DNA of 64,000 nt. It comes from Saprospira grandis str. Lewin (GTDB lineage: Bacteria; Bacteroidota; Bacteroidia; Chitinophagales; Saprospiraceae). Below the pieces are notes generated by a model, which saw nothing but the letters and a program-made list of their open reading frames with translations, had not been told where the DNA came from and made no database searches. Below are positions 48,225-57,184 of this stretch, piece by piece (within the stretch, counting starts at the first letter, position 1; the number at the start of each line of letters is the position of its first letter). The position numbers and the translations under genes are program-made. The stretch covers positions 2,776,001 through 2,840,000 of the forward strand of contig NC_016940.1 in NCBI RefSeq assembly GCF_000250635.1, given 5' to 3'.

Positions 48225-49829
48225 TTATTTCTTCTCCTTAACCATTTTTTCGGCGAGTTCTAGTGCTTTATAAGCGTTGACTACACCGCCTTTTTTACAA
48301 AGGTCTGTAAACTTAACGAGTTCAGAAGTACCTGGTTTGTTCACCTCATAATTGATAGGCACAACAGATTTTTCTAGGCATTCTTTGAGCTCTTGGCCAG
48401 AAAGTTCGGGATAGTAAGCTTTTACCAAAGCGGCAACACCGGCCACAACGGGAGCGGCCATACTAGTACCACTGAGGGCCTCGTATTCTCCTTCGGGAAC
48501 AGTAGAGTAGATATCTACGCCGGGGGCAAAAATGTCTACTGTGCTAGCGCCATAGTTAGAGAAAACGGCTGGAGCTTCGGCGGCGCCTTTCCAAGAAAGG
48601 GCCCCTACTTCGATCCAGTTATCGGCTTCTTTGGGGCCGCGTTTGTAAGGATCTTTTCCTTTTTGGTAGAAAGGAGTAGGGAAGTTATACTCTACATCCG
48701 TGTTTTTGTTGTCGTTACCAGCGGCATGCACCAACAAAACGCCTTTTTTGGCGGCATATTTTACGGCTTTATCAACAATTTTCTTGTTGTAAGAATAAGC
48801 TTTACCGAAGCTCATATTGATAATATCGGCGCCATTGTCTACGGCATAGCGGATAGCATTGGCCACATCTTTATCGCGCTCATCTCCGTTAGGAACGGTG
48901 CGGATCGACATAATTTCTACATTGTCGGCAACGCCCATCATACCAAGGTCATTTGTACGAACGGCGGCAATGATACCGGCAACATGGGTACCGTGTTCGG
49001 CATCGGGGCCATAAACATCATTGTTTCCGTAGCGGCGTTCCGATTGTTTTTTGTAGTTATCGCCAACGGTGGGGCGGGGGTCAAAATCCTCATTGAGGAA
49101 ATAATCTACATTCATGCTGAAGTAGTTCACGGCGCCTTCTAGCTGCTCTTTCATGACTTTGCTAGGCACTTGAGCCAAAGAGGGAGCCATCATGGCTGCG
49201 GCTTGCTTGAGGTCATCGCTAGCATCTTCGGGGATTTTCTCTAGGTCTTCAGCTGTAAAGTCATCGGTACCTAGTTCTTTTTCCACCAACTTGAAAGCGT
49301 CGAGGATCATGCTATATTGAGATTTGCGTTGCTTCATCTCTTTACGGCGAGTTTCGTACTCTTCTTTAATTTTCTCAAAGAAAGCCTTTTCCTTTTTGTT
49401 GAGTTTTTTCTTGGCTTTGAGCTCGCGATAGAGGCGAGTGAGTTCCAAGTTCTCATAATTGACATTTTTGCCATCGGCTCCACCAATGAAGTTCCAGCCA
49501 TGGATATCATCCACATAGCCGTTTTTGTCATCATCGATACCATTGCCAGCAATCTCATCAGGGTTTACCCACATGACATCCTTGAGGTCCTCATGTTCGG
49601 GATCTACACCAGAGTCAATAACGGCCACCAAGACTTTTTTCTTGGGTTTTTTGTCCTTAAGGAGCTCTTTGTATGCTTTTTCGGTGCTTACTCCATGTAC
49701 TTTATCTGCGGTAAGGTCCAAGTTGAACCAATTTTCGGGAGCTTTTTCTGCTGGGGCTTGTGCCTGTAGGCTAAGAGAAAGGGCCAAAAAGCCGATTCCT
49801 GCCACTTTAGATTTCCAATTCCAAGTCAT
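48225..49829 (-). CDS. S8 family subtilisin-like serine peptidase
   Basis: Exported protease of 534 residues, signal MTWNWKSKVAGIGFLALSLS (cleavage near LQAQA). The catalytic triad is complete: Asp about 72 (VLVAVIDSGVDPEHEDL), His about 280 (DAEHGTHVAGIIAAV), Ser about 456 (ALSGTSMAAPVVAGVAALVK); oxyanion Asn in LLVHAAGNDNKNT. A large charged helical insertion (about 130-230, rich in Lys/Glu) separates Asp from His, a pattern seen in Bacteroidota subtilases. There is no C-terminal sorting domain, so it may stay periplasmic. Single-gene unit. Confidence 0.94.
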   Translation of the reverse strand: MTWNWKSKVAGIGFLALSLSLQAQAPAEKAPENWFNLDLTADKVHGVSTEKAYKELLKDKKPKKKVLVAVIDSGVDPEHEDLKDVMWVNPDEIAGNGIDDDKNGYVDDIHGWNFIGGADGKNVNYENLELTRLYRELKAKKKLNKKEKAFFEKIKEEYETRRKEMKQRKSQYSMILDAFKLVEKELGTDDFTAEDLEKIPEDASDDLKQAAAMMAPSLAQVPSKVMKEQLEGAVNYFSMNVDYFLNEDFDPRPTVGDNYKKQSERRYGNNDVYGPDAEHGTHVAGIIAAVRTNDLGMMGVADNVEIMSIRTVPNGDERDKDVANAIRYAVDNGADIINMSFGKAYSYNKKIVDKAVKYAAKKGVLLVHAAGNDNKNTDVEYNFPTPFYQKGKDPYKRGPKEADNWIEVGALSWKGAAEAPAVFSNYGASTVDIFAPGVDIYSTVPEGEYEALSGTSMAAPVVAGVAALVKAYYPELSGQELKECLEKSVVPINYEVNKPGTSELVKFTDLCKKGGVVNAYKALELAEKMVKEKK

Positions 49830-49930
49830 TAGAATATAATTATAATTTAAGGTAGATAATATCTTGCGATCAATAAGAATACGCTTTTTTGTCTTGATTT
49901 ATTCCTTGAGTTTTTGCTTATCCGACAAAA

Positions 49931-49961
49931 GACCGCCCTAAACCGACAGTTTAGGGCGGTC
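49931..49961. terminator. Terminator of fabH
   Basis: A 13-bp stem GACCGCCCTAAAC / GTTTAGGGCGGTC with a 5-base loop, 24 bases after the fabH stop (minus strand). Confidence 0.8.
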
Positions 49962-49984
49962 TTTATACTAATGCCAAAGCGGCT

Positions 49985-51043
49985 TTACCATTCAATCAAG
50001 GCAGAGGCCCAAGTAAATCCACTACCAAAGGCGGCCAAACAAACCAAGTCGCCTTCTTTGATCTTGCCTTCTTCCCAAGCTTCGCAAAGCGCAATTGGAA
50101 TAGAAGCCGCAGTGGTGTTCCCGTATTTCTGAATGTTGTTGTAGACCTTATCATCGCTTAGGCCCATGCGTTTTTGTACAAACTGAGCAATACGCAAATT
50201 CGCCTGATGCGGAATCAACATATCAATTTCTTCAACCCCTCTTTGGTTGGCCTGTAGGGCTTCCATGATTACTTCAGGAAAACGAACTACAGCATTCTTA
50301 AAGACAAAGGGCCCGTCCATATTGGGGTAAATATGCCCAGCTTCTACCATCTCCGGCGTAATGAGCATAGAATCCCAAGCACTGTCGGTATGAAAGTCTT
50401 CGGTATCTCCCGTGAAAATTCCTCCATGTGCACCCGGATTGATATAAGCCAAACGCTCGGCATGCTCTCCCTGTGCATGCAAATGCGTAGACAAAATACC
50501 TTGGCCTTCTTTGGTAGTGGGTTGCAAAACAACAGCTCCCGCACCATCGCCAAAAATAACGGTCACATTACGGCCTCTAGTGCTAAAGTCTAAGCCCGCA
50601 GAATGCGTCTCAGAACCGACCACCAAAATATTTTTATACATGCCCGTCTTGATAAACTGATCGGCTACCGATAAGCTATACACAAAACCAGAGCATTGGT
50701 TGCGAATGTCTAAGGCGCCAATATGGCTCTTGATGCCCAATTCGCGCTGTAATAATACTCCACAACCAGGGAAGTAATAATCCGGACTCAAGGTCGCAAA
50801 AACAATAAAGTCAATATCGTCTTTGGTGATCCCCGCCCGCTCAATCGCAATTTCTGCAGCCTTTACCGCCTGTGTGGTGGTGTTCTCCTTATAACGATCT
50901 ACATAACGGCGCTCCTTAATTCCAGTGCGCTCCTGAATCCACTCATCACTGGTCTCCATCACCTCTGTCAGGTCATTGTTGCTGATTACATTCTTGGGGA
51001 CATAATGCCCAATTCCAGCTATTTTACTGCGTACTTGCGTCAT
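49985..51043 (-). CDS. fabH: 3-oxoacyl-ACP synthase III (FabH family)
   Basis: Condensing enzyme that starts fatty-acid synthesis from acetyl-CoA (or another acyl-CoA) and malonyl-ACP; 352 residues. Begins MTQVRSKIAGIGHYVPKNVI, with the Cys-His-Asn triad: Cys about 115 (IRNQCSGFVYSL), His in DMLIPHQANLRIAQFV (about 278), Asn in NNIQKYGNTTAASIPIAL (about 308). The SDEWIQERTGIKERRY block and closing GSGFTWASALIEW are typical. Slightly longer than E. coli FabH (317), and no other fab genes are adjacent, so a paralog role (for example in branched or secondary lipids) is possible. Confidence 0.93.
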   Translation of the reverse strand: MTQVRSKIAGIGHYVPKNVISNNDLTEVMETSDEWIQERTGIKERRYVDRYKENTTTQAVKAAEIAIERAGITKDDIDFIVFATLSPDYYFPGCGVLLQRELGIKSHIGALDIRNQCSGFVYSLSVADQFIKTGMYKNILVVGSETHSAGLDFSTRGRNVTVIFGDGAGAVVLQPTTKEGQGILSTHLHAQGEHAERLAYINPGAHGGIFTGDTEDFHTDSAWDSMLITPEMVEAGHIYPNMDGPFVFKNAVVRFPEVIMEALQANQRGVEEIDMLIPHQANLRIAQFVQKRMGLSDDKVYNNIQKYGNTTAASIPIALCEAWEEGKIKEGDLVCLAAFGSGFTWASALIEW

Positions 51044-51084
51044 AGTTTTTCTTTTTTTGTAGAATTTTGAAAAGCTCTGGGCGG

Positions 51085-51092
51085 CAAAAATA
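51085..51092 (-). promoter_or_regulatory. Candidate -7 box of fabH
   Basis: TATTTTTG on the minus strand fits TAnnTTTG, about 42 bases before the fabH ATG. The -33 element is not clear. Confidence 0.4.
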
Positions 51093-51187
51093 AGTTTTTT
51101 CTCCTTTTTGCTAAGATAAATTAAACGCTAATTTCATATATAGTTTAAGATCAGCCAGATGAAGCCAATAGTTTTTTGCCCCAACAC

Positions 51188-51225
51188 AAAAAAAGCGATT
51201 TAGCCCAATCGCTAAATCGCTTTTT
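51188..51225 (-). terminator. Terminator of the NqrM-like gene
   Basis: The stem AAAAAGCGATTTAGC / GCTAAATCGCTTTTT with a 6-base loop and T runs both ways, 18 bases after the stop. Confidence 0.87.
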
Positions 51226-51242
51226 ATAACATGCAAAAAGAC

Positions 51243-51455
51243 TTATGTCTCTTCTACTTCCGGAAGCTGACATTCCTCCTCCGGCTTGCGGCCACATACC
51301 GTGCATTCCCCAATCTGATTCTTCAATAAAGGGTTGTTCTGTGCACATGTCCCCCGAAAATCCTCTCCCACAAAAATTTTGCGGATGTTAATGAGGAGAA
51401 AAGCAAGAATAAGTGCCCCAAATGCTACGGCTATGGTCAATAAATTGCTCATCAT
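51243..51455 (-). CDS. NqrM-like (DUF539) small membrane protein
   Basis: Protein of 70 residues with one N-terminal helix (SNLLTIAVAFGALILAFLLI) and a short soluble part with four Cys (FRGTCAQNN, IGECTVCGRKPEEEC), matching the G-x-C ... G-x-C-x-x-C-G-R ... C layout of NqrM, which supplies iron for assembly of Na-translocating NADH:quinone reductase (established in Vibrio and Klebsiella). An in-frame upstream start at 51509 is possible but the double ATG at 51455/51452 opens directly on the membrane helix. No nqr genes are in the window. It may alternatively be a relative of unknown role. Confidence 0.7.
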   Translation of the reverse strand: MMSNLLTIAVAFGALILAFLLINIRKIFVGEDFRGTCAQNNPLLKNQIGECTVCGRKPEEECQLPEVEET

Positions 51456-51541
51456 AAGCGCTATGTTTTTATAAATGATGTCCTTATAAACTAACGCAAA
51501 ACTAAGCATTTTTTAGCGAAAAGTCGGCTTTTTAGATTTCC

Positions 51542-51904
51542 TTAATCTTCCTCCTCATCATCATCCCAATCAAAGTCGTCATCATCATCGTCATCGTCAT
51601 CATCGTCATCATCATCATCATCATCATCATCATCGTCATCATCATCATCATCATCGTCGTCGTCATCATCATCCCAGTCAAAATCCTCTTCTTCCGCCGC
51701 CATTTCAACAACTTCCTCTTCCACCACCACAGTTTCCTCTACCACCGCCTCTTCCTGAGGGGCTTCCACTTCAGCAACTTCTTCTAGCGGTTTTTCTTCT
51801 TCCTGCCCGCCTATTTGGGCCGTAGAAAATTGCACTTTGGTCAATCCTCGCTTAAAAAATTTGGCTCTCTCTTCCTTAGAACGGCGCGATACTAATTTTT
51901 TCAT
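51542..51904 (-). CDS. Acidic protein with a run of about 33 aspartates
   Basis: Protein of 120 residues in three parts: a basic N-terminus (MKKLVSRRSKEERAKFFKRG), a Glu/Val-rich middle (EEAVVEETVVVEEEVVEMAA), and a C-terminus with about 33 consecutive Asp flanked by DFDW on both sides and closing DDDEEED. Asp codons are a mix of GAT and GAC, so the run is not a single-codon slippage product. No domain is recognised. Possible roles are binding of cations or basic proteins, or DNA mimicry; all are inference. The basic head could bind nucleic acid or membrane. The gene is alone, with the NqrM-like gene 86 bases further on the same strand. Confidence 0.7.
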   Translation of the reverse strand: MKKLVSRRSKEERAKFFKRGLTKVQFSTAQIGGQEEEKPLEEVAEVEAPQEEAVVEETVVVEEEVVEMAAEEEDFDWDDDDDDDDDDDDDDDDDDDDDDDDDDDDDDDDDFDWDDDEEED

Positions 51905-52079
51905 TTCCTTTAGTTTTTTTCGTGAAAAGCAACAGCAGTTGCCTGAGTTTGTTTGCCAAACAAATTAGGAAAAAAAAACGGCTTATCTGTTTTATCTGCT
52001 GATAAATCTATTCAGCGCTTTAGATTATGTAACTCCTCCTTATTTTAACCAAATTTATGTTGGTTGTTCTGTTTTTTTA

Positions 52080-52217
52080 GGGGCTGCCCCTGCGGCCTTT
52101 CAGGCCTTGGGTCGGGCTGTGTCAGGGCTCGCAGGTCTGCTCGGCCCTGCAGTTTTTTCGCTACGCTCAAAAACTTTGGTCTGCGGCTGCGCCGCCCCCT
52201 TTTCCATCCCTCATCCG
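52080..52217 (+). repeat. Modular interspersed element, copy 18 (class A, altered tail)
   Basis: Head GGGGCTGCCCCTGCGG with GGCC-TTTCA-GGCC, GGGTCGGGCTG, core GGGCTCGCAGGTCTGCTCGG, variable stem AGTTTTT...AAAAACT, GGTCTG with CGGC-TGC-GCCG, tail CATCCCTCATCC. The tail has CATCC where CAGCC is expected, so head-tail pairing has a mismatch. After it, 52218-52482 is AT-rich spacer in which I see no gene or clear signal. Confidence 0.83.
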
Positions 52218-52482
52218 CTCATCATTGGCCCTTCTCTTTGGCTTTTTCTTCGGCCCTCTTTTCCTTTTTTTTAAGGCAAAAAAGGCCTTTTACCCCTTTT
52301 TTAAGCCAAAACCCCTTGTTTTTGTCATTATTTTGACTAAAAACTGGAAATCTATTTACTTTTTGCGTATAAAATAACTAACTTGTCTTATCTCTTAGAT
52401 GTTGAGCAGTATAAAGGTATGGGCCTTTCACAATTTTAATCTGCCCCTTTACCTCAAATCCTGCTCTTTAGACTGAAGTCTT

Positions 52483-55347
52483 ATGATTGTACGTTTTGGT
52501 TTGAGCCTGCAAGAGCAAATTTTTCCGCTCTGGGAAGAAGGCATCGATTATAGTTGTGGCCCACAACAACTCATTGAGTTCCTAGAGGAACAGTTGGGCA
52601 TTGGTTATCCCGATAATAAGGCCTTTTTGCGCGTAGAGCAATATCGGCAACTCCTCGCTTTGTATCTAGAAAAAAATAAAGAGGCCTTTTTTGCTGCCTC
52701 TTTTTCAGCAGATCCATTAGCTACTGCCCAAGCGCTGCTCGATCGCCGAGATGAACTCTATCTCTCTAGCTGGGATTTTGCTATCAGAACCCAAATGCCT
52801 AGCCGCTTGCGTACGCTAGCCGAATTAGAACGGCTGCTCCAACGCCAAGAGGAAATTCAACTCGCCCCCGCTTTTGCCGAGCGCTTCCGCCAGGTCTTTT
52901 CTTATATCGAAAAGGGCCGAAAACAACCCATTTCTAAGTTGTTGCTGCAAGAAGCCGAAACCCTCTGGCCCCCTTACTGGCAGCGCTTTTTTGAGTTGAT
53001 GAAGCAGGAGGGTGTCCTGATTGAAAATTTAGCAGAACCCCAACCCCTAGCCAATAAACAGTTGGGCCAATTGCAAGCCCGCCTGCTCGGCCAAGAGATC
53101 CCTAAAGCCAATACCGAAAAAGCCGACGGCTCTATTTTGGTCCTCAAAGCAGAGAGTGAAGCCTATGCCGCCGCTTATTTGGCCAAGCTTTTTGCCCAAA
53201 TGCCCGATCTAAAACCGCTTTGCCTACTCTCTAATAAAAATAGAGCTTTAGATAATGCATTGGTCCAAGAAGGCTTGCCCTCTTTTGGGGTAGAATCAGC
53301 CTCTCTGGCCCGACCCAGCCTGCAAATTCTTAAGCTCATTAGCTCTTTTCTCTGGCAACCCCTCAACCCTTACCGTTTACTGGAGTTTTTGTCTCTCCCC
53401 AATATTCCGCTGCATAAGGGCCTAGCGGTTAAATTAGCAGAGTCTATTTCTGAAAAACCTGGCCTCTTTAGCGCCCTCTGGTTTCGCAAAAAAGAGGAGT
53501 TCGTTCAAGACATGAAGGCCCAAATCGAAAGAGCAGGCCCCCGTATTGCCAAAAAACTAGAAGCAGAATTGGCCCAAGCCGAAAAAGATTATAGCTTCTG
53601 GTTCGAACGCCGCCGCTACGACTCTCGCCAATTATTACCCGTCCGAGAATTAGTCGAAATTTTCGATTACCTCCGCCTTTGGGCCCTCAAATTGGTGGAT
53701 GAGCAAAAGAAGCAAGTTGATAAGATTGATAAAAAACTCAATAAATCAGATCTAGAAGAGGCCAAGGAACAACAACTAGAACGCCAAAGAGAAGAAATTT
53801 TGGCGGCCCAAAAACCCATTCTCCGCCTCTATGAACAAGCTGGCCGCCTCCTGCTTTTGCTGCAGAGTTTGGCCAAAAAGGAACAAGGAGTGGGCTACCT
53901 ACAGCTCGAACGCTTGGTCAAACAGGTTAACCAAGCCGTAGCTATTCCTTTCCGCCCTAGCGAATTGGGCCATGCGCCCTTTGTCTATGAACCCGCCGCA
54001 ATTGTGGGCAATAGCCCTCAGCTGCTTTGGTGGAATTTTGTCGACCCACAGCGAAATATTGGCTTTGAACGCTGGTATAAGCAAGAACGGGCTTATCTGG
54101 AAAAAAGAGCAATTGAGCTGGAGACCTTGAGCCAAATTAACTTGCGCAATATCTGGCAACGCATCCGCCCAATCTTACACTGTAGAGAACAACTCATTTT
54201 GGTCCTTCCCGCCAAAGTAGAAGGCCGAGAACAACATCCTCACCCGCTTTGGGGCGATATGCAGGCCCTTTTTGGCGATTTGCTCGATAGCTTTAGTATT
54301 CAACTAGAAGAGGCCAAAAGCTCTACTTATTTTCAACAGTATTTTGAGCTGGCCCAAGAAGAAAAATTGCGGCCTAGCCCACTCAAGTCGCCCTCGCCTT
54401 ATATCCGTTTGGGCCAACAAGAAGGAGGCGCTGGCCTGCTCAGCGAACGAAAAAATGAGTCCTTTAGCTCTTTAGATAAGCTGTTTTATTATCCTTACCA
54501 ATGGGTGTTCCGCTACCTGATTGGCCTGAATAAGTCTTCTATTTTGCAGGTCTCTAGCGAAAATCGCCTAAAAGGGAATTTATCGCATGTGCTTTTTGAA
54601 CGCCTCTTTGATCTGATGGTGGAAGAGCCTAAAACTTGGAGCAAAACAGAATTAGAAGCTTGGATTGATAAAACCTTACCGACAATTATTGAACGAGAGG
54701 GAGCGGTTTTGCTAATGTATGGCAAAGAAGCCGACCGCATTAGTTTTATCAATAAAATGAAGTTTTCTGCCTGGACCCTCATTTCGGCTATTCAGCGGAA
54801 TGGCTGGAGCGTGAAAGCTTCTGAAATGGCCGTAGAAGGCGAACTTTGTGGCCAAAAAATTAAAGGTATTGCCGATTTGGTCCTTTATCGAGAACGGAAT
54901 GGCCAAGCAGAAACTGCTGTTTTGGACCTCAAGTGGAAGGGCAAGAGTTTTTATCGCCAAAGTCTACAAAATAATGATGATTTGCAGCTGGTGGTTTACT
55001 CTAAGTTCCTTTCTGAACAAGAAGGACAATGGGCCCATAGTGGTTATTATATTATTAGCGAGGGAATTATTTTGTCTCGAAATAACCAAGCCTTTGCCGA
55101 AGCCGAAGCCGTTTCTCCCGAAATTGATGCGATCCAACAACAAAGCAAAACTTGGCAGGAGATGGAGAATACTTACCTCTGGAGAATGCAACAACTTCAA
55201 GAGGGCCAAATTGAGCTGCGCAATGAACACACGCAATCTGCCTTAGAAGAAATTTTGCAGTCGCAAGGGTTGCTAGACCTTTTAGAAATGCGCCAAGAAT
55301 CGGCCAAATATGATATTTATAGAGTGTTGGTCCAACCCATGGCTTAA
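52483..55347 (+). CDS. Large PD-(D/E)XK nuclease family protein (AddB-like)
   Basis: Protein of 954 residues with a RecB/AddB-type nuclease at the C-terminus: His in HVLFERLFDLM (about 704), Asp in KIKGIADLVLYRE (about 797) and D-x-K in AVLDLKWKGKSF (about 813-815). The N-terminal 600 residues are helicase-like but show no intact Walker A (first part FGLSLQEQIFPLWEEGIDYS), as in AddB, where the helicase fold is partly inactive. Its partner AddA would be expected elsewhere. A coiled-coil stretch (about 405-440, KQVDKIDKKLNKSDLEEAKE) separates the parts. Role: double-strand break end processing (inference from family). Single gene flanked by repeat elements. Confidence 0.8.
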   Translation: MIVRFGLSLQEQIFPLWEEGIDYSCGPQQLIEFLEEQLGIGYPDNKAFLRVEQYRQLLALYLEKNKEAFFAASFSADPLATAQALLDRRDELYLSSWDFAIRTQMPSRLRTLAELERLLQRQEEIQLAPAFAERFRQVFSYIEKGRKQPISKLLLQEAETLWPPYWQRFFELMKQEGVLIENLAEPQPLANKQLGQLQARLLGQEIPKANTEKADGSILVLKAESEAYAAAYLAKLFAQMPDLKPLCLLSNKNRALDNALVQEGLPSFGVESASLARPSLQILKLISSFLWQPLNPYRLLEFLSLPNIPLHKGLAVKLAESISEKPGLFSALWFRKKEEFVQDMKAQIERAGPRIAKKLEAELAQAEKDYSFWFERRRYDSRQLLPVRELVEIFDYLRLWALKLVDEQKKQVDKIDKKLNKSDLEEAKEQQLERQREEILAAQKPILRLYEQAGRLLLLLQSLAKKEQGVGYLQLERLVKQVNQAVAIPFRPSELGHAPFVYEPAAIVGNSPQLLWWNFVDPQRNIGFERWYKQERAYLEKRAIELETLSQINLRNIWQRIRPILHCREQLILVLPAKVEGREQHPHPLWGDMQALFGDLLDSFSIQLEEAKSSTYFQQYFELAQEEKLRPSPLKSPSPYIRLGQQEGGAGLLSERKNESFSSLDKLFYYPYQWVFRYLIGLNKSSILQVSSENRLKGNLSHVLFERLFDLMVEEPKTWSKTELEAWIDKTLPTIIEREGAVLLMYGKEADRISFINKMKFSAWTLISAIQRNGWSVKASEMAVEGELCGQKIKGIADLVLYRERNGQAETAVLDLKWKGKSFYRQSLQNNDDLQLVVYSKFLSEQEGQWAHSGYYIISEGIILSRNNQAFAEAEAVSPEIDAIQQQSKTWQEMENTYLWRMQQLQEGQIELRNEHTQSALEEILQSQGLLDLLEMRQESAKYDIYRVLVQPMA

Positions 55348-55430
55348 GTAAAAATGAAGTTCTATTTTGGCGCCTCCATTTGAAGAAGGCGCCTTTTTTT
55401 TGCAATTTTGTTTGCCGCCAAGCGTATCTT

Positions 55431-55571
55431 GGCCCAGCGCTGCGGAGTGGGTGGCCAAAGGCCAGACCGAGTTTTTTGAGCGTAGCGAAAAAAACGAAGG
55501 GCCGAGCGAAGAGCGAGCCCCGCAGCATAGCGGCGGCCGACCTAGCCGAAGGCTAGCCGGCCGCGGGCCCC
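55431..55571 (-). repeat. Modular interspersed element, copy 19 (class C)
   Basis: Minus-strand head GGGGCCCGCGGCC with GGCTAGCC-TTC-GGCTAGG, CCGCTATGCTGCGGGGCTCG, core CTCTTCGCTCGGCCC, variable A/T stem GTTTTTT...AAAAAAC, GGTCTG with GGCC-TTT-GGCC, tail CGCAGCGCTGGGCC. Head GGCCC pairs with tail GGGCC. Confidence 0.86.
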
Positions 55572-55589
55572 AAAAAAAACAGAAGAATT

Positions 55590-56237
55590 ATGCAAAAATG
55601 GATATGGATTTGGGCCTTGGCCCTTTGTTTTTCCTGCCAAACAGAAGGTCCAAAAAAAGAAACTGTTGCCCGCCCAAAAGTAGAAAGCGATAGCTTATTG
55701 CCTGCCGCCAGAGCCTTGAAAAGCAATCGGGCAAAATCCTTTGAGGCCTACTGCTTTTTTGAAGGAGACGACCCACAAAACCAGCTGGATAGCTTGGCCG
55801 CCGCCGCTTGGTGGGCCCAAATGCAGCAGGAAGAGGGCTGGCATCAGGCCAAAAATTTACTGAAAGAAAAAGGCGGAGGCCCCTTGGGCGCAGAATGGAA
55901 CGCCAATACCGATTTGTATGTCTTGCTCCGTTTTCCAGCAGACTATAATGGCGATTTTCGCTTGAGTTATGGAACCCTAGAGCAAGATTTTAAGGGTGAA
56001 CCCTATCGACAGGCGGAGGGGCTTTTGCTTTTCCGTTTGCCGCAGGAAATTTGGGCCATGAAAGCCAGCCAACAGCCCCAGCCCAAGGATTATCCGCTCC
56101 TTTTTTCTGAAGAAGAAATGCAAGCGCATGCCGAGGATCCCGCTATTTTTCGGGCGGCCGAGTTTTTGCCGATACGTATATATTATAAGGGGGAGCTATT
56201 CCGTAGTTTCTACCTGCGCTTTGCTTATGGCGAGTAG
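55590..56237 (+). CDS. Uncharacterised lipoprotein
   Basis: No family recognised. The 215-residue product has a short lipoprotein signal (MQKWIWIWALALCFSCQTEG, Cys 16). The mature part is Ala/Glu/Trp-rich in the middle (LAAAAWWAQMQQEEGWHQAK) and beta-rich at the end (YNGDFRLSYGTLEQDFKGEP, LPIRIYYKGELFRSFYLRFA). The 3' end overlaps the convergent hydrolase gene by 42 bases, an unusual arrangement that leaves no room for a terminator; both frames look genuine. Confidence 0.7.
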   Translation: MQKWIWIWALALCFSCQTEGPKKETVARPKVESDSLLPAARALKSNRAKSFEAYCFFEGDDPQNQLDSLAAAAWWAQMQQEEGWHQAKNLLKEKGGGPLGAEWNANTDLYVLLRFPADYNGDFRLSYGTLEQDFKGEPYRQAEGLLLFRLPQEIWAMKASQQPQPKDYPLLFSEEEMQAHAEDPAIFRAAEFLPIRIYYKGELFRSFYLRFAYGE

Positions 56238-57122
56238 CCAATTGCGTAAATATTCGCCTTGGCCTTTTCGCTTTTTGGCTTTGTAGTACCATTTTGCGGT
56301 AACGGCCAGATGGCTGGCGCCTCGGATGCAATAAAAAGAGTAGGGCAGGCCCTTCTGCTCTAGGCTTCGGGCGAAAGAGGCCGAAGCTCGAAAATCGACT
56401 AGGCCATCTCGGTTGCCATGTAATAAAAGAGCGGGGAAGTCGTCTTGGACATCGATTAAATAAACGGGATTGGCCAATTTGAAATTAACAGATTGCTTAC
56501 TTCCTGCATATTGCCGCAGGGGCAAACTTGGCTCCATCTGATTGAGGTCTAGCGCGCCAGCAATAGAAAAAAATCCGCTAATATTTGCGCTGCTTAGGCC
56601 CAAATTGGCTAGCCGTTCTTGGTCGTAGGCCAAAAGAGCCGCCAGGTTTCCCCCTGCAGAACTTCCGCCAATAACCCATTGACTTTTGGGGAGCGAAATG
56701 CCCCAATGCTTGCTAGCGGCTAAAATAGCCTGGTCAATATCGAGCTGTAAATCTTCTTGGCAATAATCGGGGGCCAAGCGATAGGCGGGCATCACCAAAC
56801 GGTAACCCAAATCGGTAAATAGTTGGGCCAAATGCTGATGCTGCTCAGGCTTGCCCGTTCGCCAAGCGCCACCATGCACATAAAAAATAATGGGGGCTTG
56901 TTCGGCCCCGCCCAAAGGCTCGTAGAGCCAAAGATACTGCCGCTCTTCTGGACCATATTGAAGGCGTTGCCGCTCTGCTTGGGCCGGAGCTTGCCGATTG
57001 AGCCGAAAAGCGTGAACGGGATAAGCGAGTACTTCCCAAATACTGCCCGAGGTTTTGTTCTGGGCCCAACTGCTGGCCGAAAAGACCAAAAAAAAGAGCA
57101 AAAAGTAAAATTTCAGTTTCAT
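56196..57122 (-). CDS. Alpha/beta hydrolase, HSL-like esterase
   Basis: Exported esterase or lipase of 308 residues, signal MKLKFYFLLFFLVFSASSWA. It has the oxyanion motif HGG (APIIFYVHGGAWRTGKPEQH, about 79-82), nucleophile G-x-S-x-G-G (VIGGSSAGGNLAALLAYDQE, Ser about 156), acid in LLHGNRDGLVDFRASA (about 240) and His in RGASHLAVTAKW (about 270). The HGG and GSSAGG pair places it with hormone-sensitive-lipase-type or kynurenine-formamidase-like enzymes; substrate unknown. It converges on the lipoprotein gene with a 42-base overlap. The thioredoxin gene lies 63 bases downstream of its start, on the same strand. Confidence 0.88.
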   Translation of the reverse strand: MKLKFYFLLFFLVFSASSWAQNKTSGSIWEVLAYPVHAFRLNRQAPAQAERQRLQYGPEERQYLWLYEPLGGAEQAPIIFYVHGGAWRTGKPEQHQHLAQLFTDLGYRLVMPAYRLAPDYCQEDLQLDIDQAILAASKHWGISLPKSQWVIGGSSAGGNLAALLAYDQERLANLGLSSANISGFFSIAGALDLNQMEPSLPLRQYAGSKQSVNFKLANPVYLIDVQDDFPALLLHGNRDGLVDFRASASFARSLEQKGLPYSFYCIRGASHLAVTAKWYYKAKKRKGQGEYLRNWLLAISKAQVETTE

Positions 57123-57184
57123 TGAACAACTGTTTAGTTTTTACTTTTTGCTCCACAAAGAAAGCACCAAAAATAGTGGGGAAA

